Assembly (NCBI GenBank): GCA_003453555.1
Contig: DMLA01000123.1
Coordinates: 7,006 to 14,644, forward strand
Reading direction: 5' to 3'
Length of the DNA: 7,639 bases
Source of the DNA: Chloroflexota bacterium
GTDB taxonomy: Bacteria; Chloroflexota; Anaerolineae; UBA7937
Part shown: positions 6,460-7,639 of the stretch, piece after piece
How the letters are laid out: each line of letters starts with the position of its first letter
How positions within the stretch are numbered: position 1 is the first letter of the stretch
Program-made: the position numbers and the translations under genes
The notes under the pieces: model-generated
The model's database searches: none
The model's input: only the letters and a program-made list of their open reading frames with translations
What the model was told of the DNA's origin: nothing

Positions 6460-6476
6460 CAAAATATCTCTTTTTA

Positions 6477-6504
6477 ATTATACGGCAAATAGTCGCTTTG
6501 TCAA
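6477..6504 (-). promoter_or_regulatory. Promoter of the flavin importer operon
   Basis: On the minus strand, -35 TTGACA (6504-6499) and -10 TATAAT (6482-6477) both match consensus perfectly, with a 16-nt spacer. The start would be near 6470, leaving a leader of about 243 nt that holds the whole riboswitch. The -35 box begins only 4 nt after the phosphatase-like gene's stop codon. A consensus-strength promoter fits an operon whose real control is the downstream riboswitch. Confidence 0.85.
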
Positions 6505-6508
6505 ATTA

Positions 6509-7420
6509 TCAGTCGCGGAGTCGAGGGCGCTTGGGTTGGTGGGCCTTAAACTCTCTCAGTTGGCGCTCCAAGGTGTCGCGGTAGTCCCCTGAATCCCAGC
6601 GCAGCCCCCCTATGGCGAGTTGGAAGAGGTCGCGCCCGAAGGCTTCTGGCAGAGACAAGCCAAAAGCGGAGGCGATGGTTATGGCGATCTCCAGGTTATG
6701 CACCACGCCTAAATTCACCCGCCCCTCTATCCTCTCATTGATCAAGACCAGAGGGGTGGGGACAGTGTTGTGTCTGCCGGTGAGGGGGTTTGTGCCATGA
6801 TCAGAGGCGATGATCAGAAGGCTCTTGGCCGGGTCGGTGGCCTCCAAGATTCGCTCCACCATCTTGTCAGTCTTCTCCACCGCCGCTATCACCCCACGAA
6901 CATCCCCCTTGTGGCCGGCACTATCGACCCCGTTATAGTTGGCCACTACTAAACCCCTGGGGCTGCAAGCCCCTAAAGCGGCGATGGTCTCCCGAGCGAT
7001 GGCTTGGTCATCGTTGGCATCGACACCGTCCATCTCTAGACGGGAGATATCTAGGCGATCTACCCCCCCCACCACGATGGCCGCCTCGTTCTTGCCCACC
7101 GCCGCCACTGGGATGTTGGCCTGGCAGGCCACATCTCCGATAGTGGTGGCCGGTTCCCCTAAGTAAGTATAAGGCCGTCCCTTGGTCTCTTTCCCCGGGC
7201 GGTGAGCGATGACGTTTTGGCCAGTACCCATCATGGCGTGGGCGATGGGGGTGATGGTTGTGCCAGCGCCCAAGATCTCGGTGTGGGCTACGCCCACCGC
7301 CGTCCGACCATGCAGGCCGCTCATGGTGGGGGTGTTGCCTAAAGTGAAGTTGACCACATCCATACCATCGATTATGAGGAGCACTACCTTGTCGATCATC
7401 GCCCTCGCCGGTTGCACCAT
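6509..7420 (-). CDS. Alkaline-phosphatase-superfamily metalloenzyme (phosphopentomutase/iPGM-like)
   Basis: A 303-residue soluble protein with no signal peptide. The N-terminal strand KVVLLIIDG gives metal ligand Asp18; NTPTMSGL (29-36) is typical of the superfamily; Thr54, Thr55 or Thr57 in GAGTTITP is the candidate nucleophile. Downstream, DSAGH supplies Asp166 and His170, SDHG supplies Asp207 and His208, and GRHNTVPTPL supplies His217. The two-metal site thus looks complete and the enzyme should be active as a phosphatase, phosphodiesterase or mutase. At about 300 residues it is shorter than phosphopentomutase (about 390) or iPGM (about 510), with little room for a large cap domain. The substrate cannot be read from sequence. 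ATG 7420 is taken as start; ATG 7399 (residue 8) has a GAGG 3-4 nt upstream and would also keep the whole fold. It has its own promoter at 7461-7489 and no terminator before the rib promoter. Confidence 0.85.
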   Translation of the reverse strand: MVQPARAMIDKVVLLIIDGMDVVNFTLGNTPTMSGLHGRTAVGVAHTEILGAGTTITPIAHAMMGTGQNVIAHRPGKETKGRPYTYLGEPATTIGDVACQANIPVAAVGKNEAAIVVGGVDRLDISRLEMDGVDANDDQAIARETIAALGACSPRGLVVANYNGVDSAGHKGDVRGVIAAVEKTDKMVERILEATDPAKSLLIIASDHGTNPLTGRHNTVPTPLVLINERIEGRVNLGVVHNLEIAITIASAFGLSLPEAFGRDLFQLAIGGLRWDSGDYRDTLERQLREFKAHQPKRPRLRD

Positions 7421-7460
7421 CTGTCGCTGTCTTAGGCCTTATGTTTTGCCATTCGACCTC

Positions 7461-7489
7461 ATTCTATGGTAACCAGGGGCGTTTGTCAA
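7461..7489 (-). promoter_or_regulatory. Promoter of the phosphatase-like gene
   Basis: On the minus strand -35 TTGACA (7489-7484), a 17-nt spacer and -10 TAGAAT (7466-7461) place the start near 7454, about 34 nt before the ATG at 7420. The -35 box lies in the centre of a 7-bp inverted repeat (7476-7502). Confidence 0.65.
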
Positions 7490-7502
7490 CTTCTCACGCC
7501 CC
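7476..7502. promoter_or_regulatory. Dyad around the -35 box, candidate operator
   Basis: GGGGCGT (7476-7482) and ACGCCCC (7496-7502) form a perfect 7-bp inverted repeat with 13 bp between, and the TTGACA -35 box of the phosphatase-like gene sits in the spacer. This geometry would suit a dimeric repressor. No regulator gene is in view, so the role is inference. Confidence 0.35.
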
Positions 7503-7639
7503 GTCTCCGTTCGGTAACATTATCATTTTGACTGGACGCGGAGACTGCTGAAAAAGTGGCATAGGTTCTTTGGTAATCGATAATCTGTCGCACAATCCAT
7601 AAGAATTTGAGCGATTCTAGGGACAGGAAGCAAGGAAAC
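7503..7639. other. Right-edge intergenic stretch without a supported gene
   Basis: No open frame with a start and a ribosome site was found on either strand. It holds a 7-bp inverted repeat, GTCTCCG (7503-7509) and CGGAGAC (7539-7545), and the string GAGACTGCTGAAAAAGT (7541-7557), which resembles the ends of some insertion sequences. Base composition is more AT-rich than in the genes. Confidence 0.4.

Noticed and set aside
1..7639. CRISPR arrays, tRNA or rRNA genes
   Set aside because: No regularly spaced direct repeats, no cloverleaf with a TTC arm and no rRNA-like segments were noticed on either strand.

Overview
The window looks like a bacterial chromosome segment, moderately GC-rich, with sigma70-type promoters of near-consensus sequence. 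Two things hint at Chloroflexota, possibly a thermophilic lineage: the FMN-riboswitch-controlled NMT1-type ABC transporter (the RibXY arrangement described from Chloroflexus relatives) and frequent AGG/ATA codons. This assignment is inference, not proof.

Layout. Positions 1-228 form a divergent promoter region: two promoters lie back to back with their -35 boxes 11 bp apart, one reading left out of the window (perhaps into a gene whose first codons are at about 73-1, minus strand) and one reading right. The right-hand promoter serves a TgpA-like transglutaminase membrane protein (229-2631, plus), which ends at a strong intrinsic terminator (2647-2681).

Positions 2699-6470 hold a minus-strand operon. 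From a consensus promoter (-35 at 6499-6504, -10 at 6477-6482) the leader RNA contains a complete FMN riboswitch aptamer (6284-6459) and a terminator hairpin with six U residues (6229-6260). Then follow a permease (ribX-like), a seven-bladed beta-propeller lipoprotein, an NMT1-family substrate-binding lipoprotein (ribY-like) and an ABC ATPase. Two junctions overlap (TGATG and ATGA) and the third gap is 12 nt, so the four genes should be one translationally linked unit. Control by FMN makes riboflavin, or a close relative or precursor, the likely cargo.

Positions 6509-7420 (minus) encode an alkaline-phosphatase-superfamily metalloenzyme with its own promoter and a dyad around the -35 box. Its stop codon lies 4 nt from the -35 box of the rib operon and no terminator separates them. 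The right end (7503-7639) has no supportable gene.

The most interesting points are: (1) a propeller lipoprotein embedded in a flavin-controlled importer operon, a possible extra surface component; (2) an exactly 50-nt self-pairing insertion in the P2 terminal loop of the FMN aptamer; (3) a terminator that buries the only good Shine-Dalgarno and ends 1 nt before the permease ATG.
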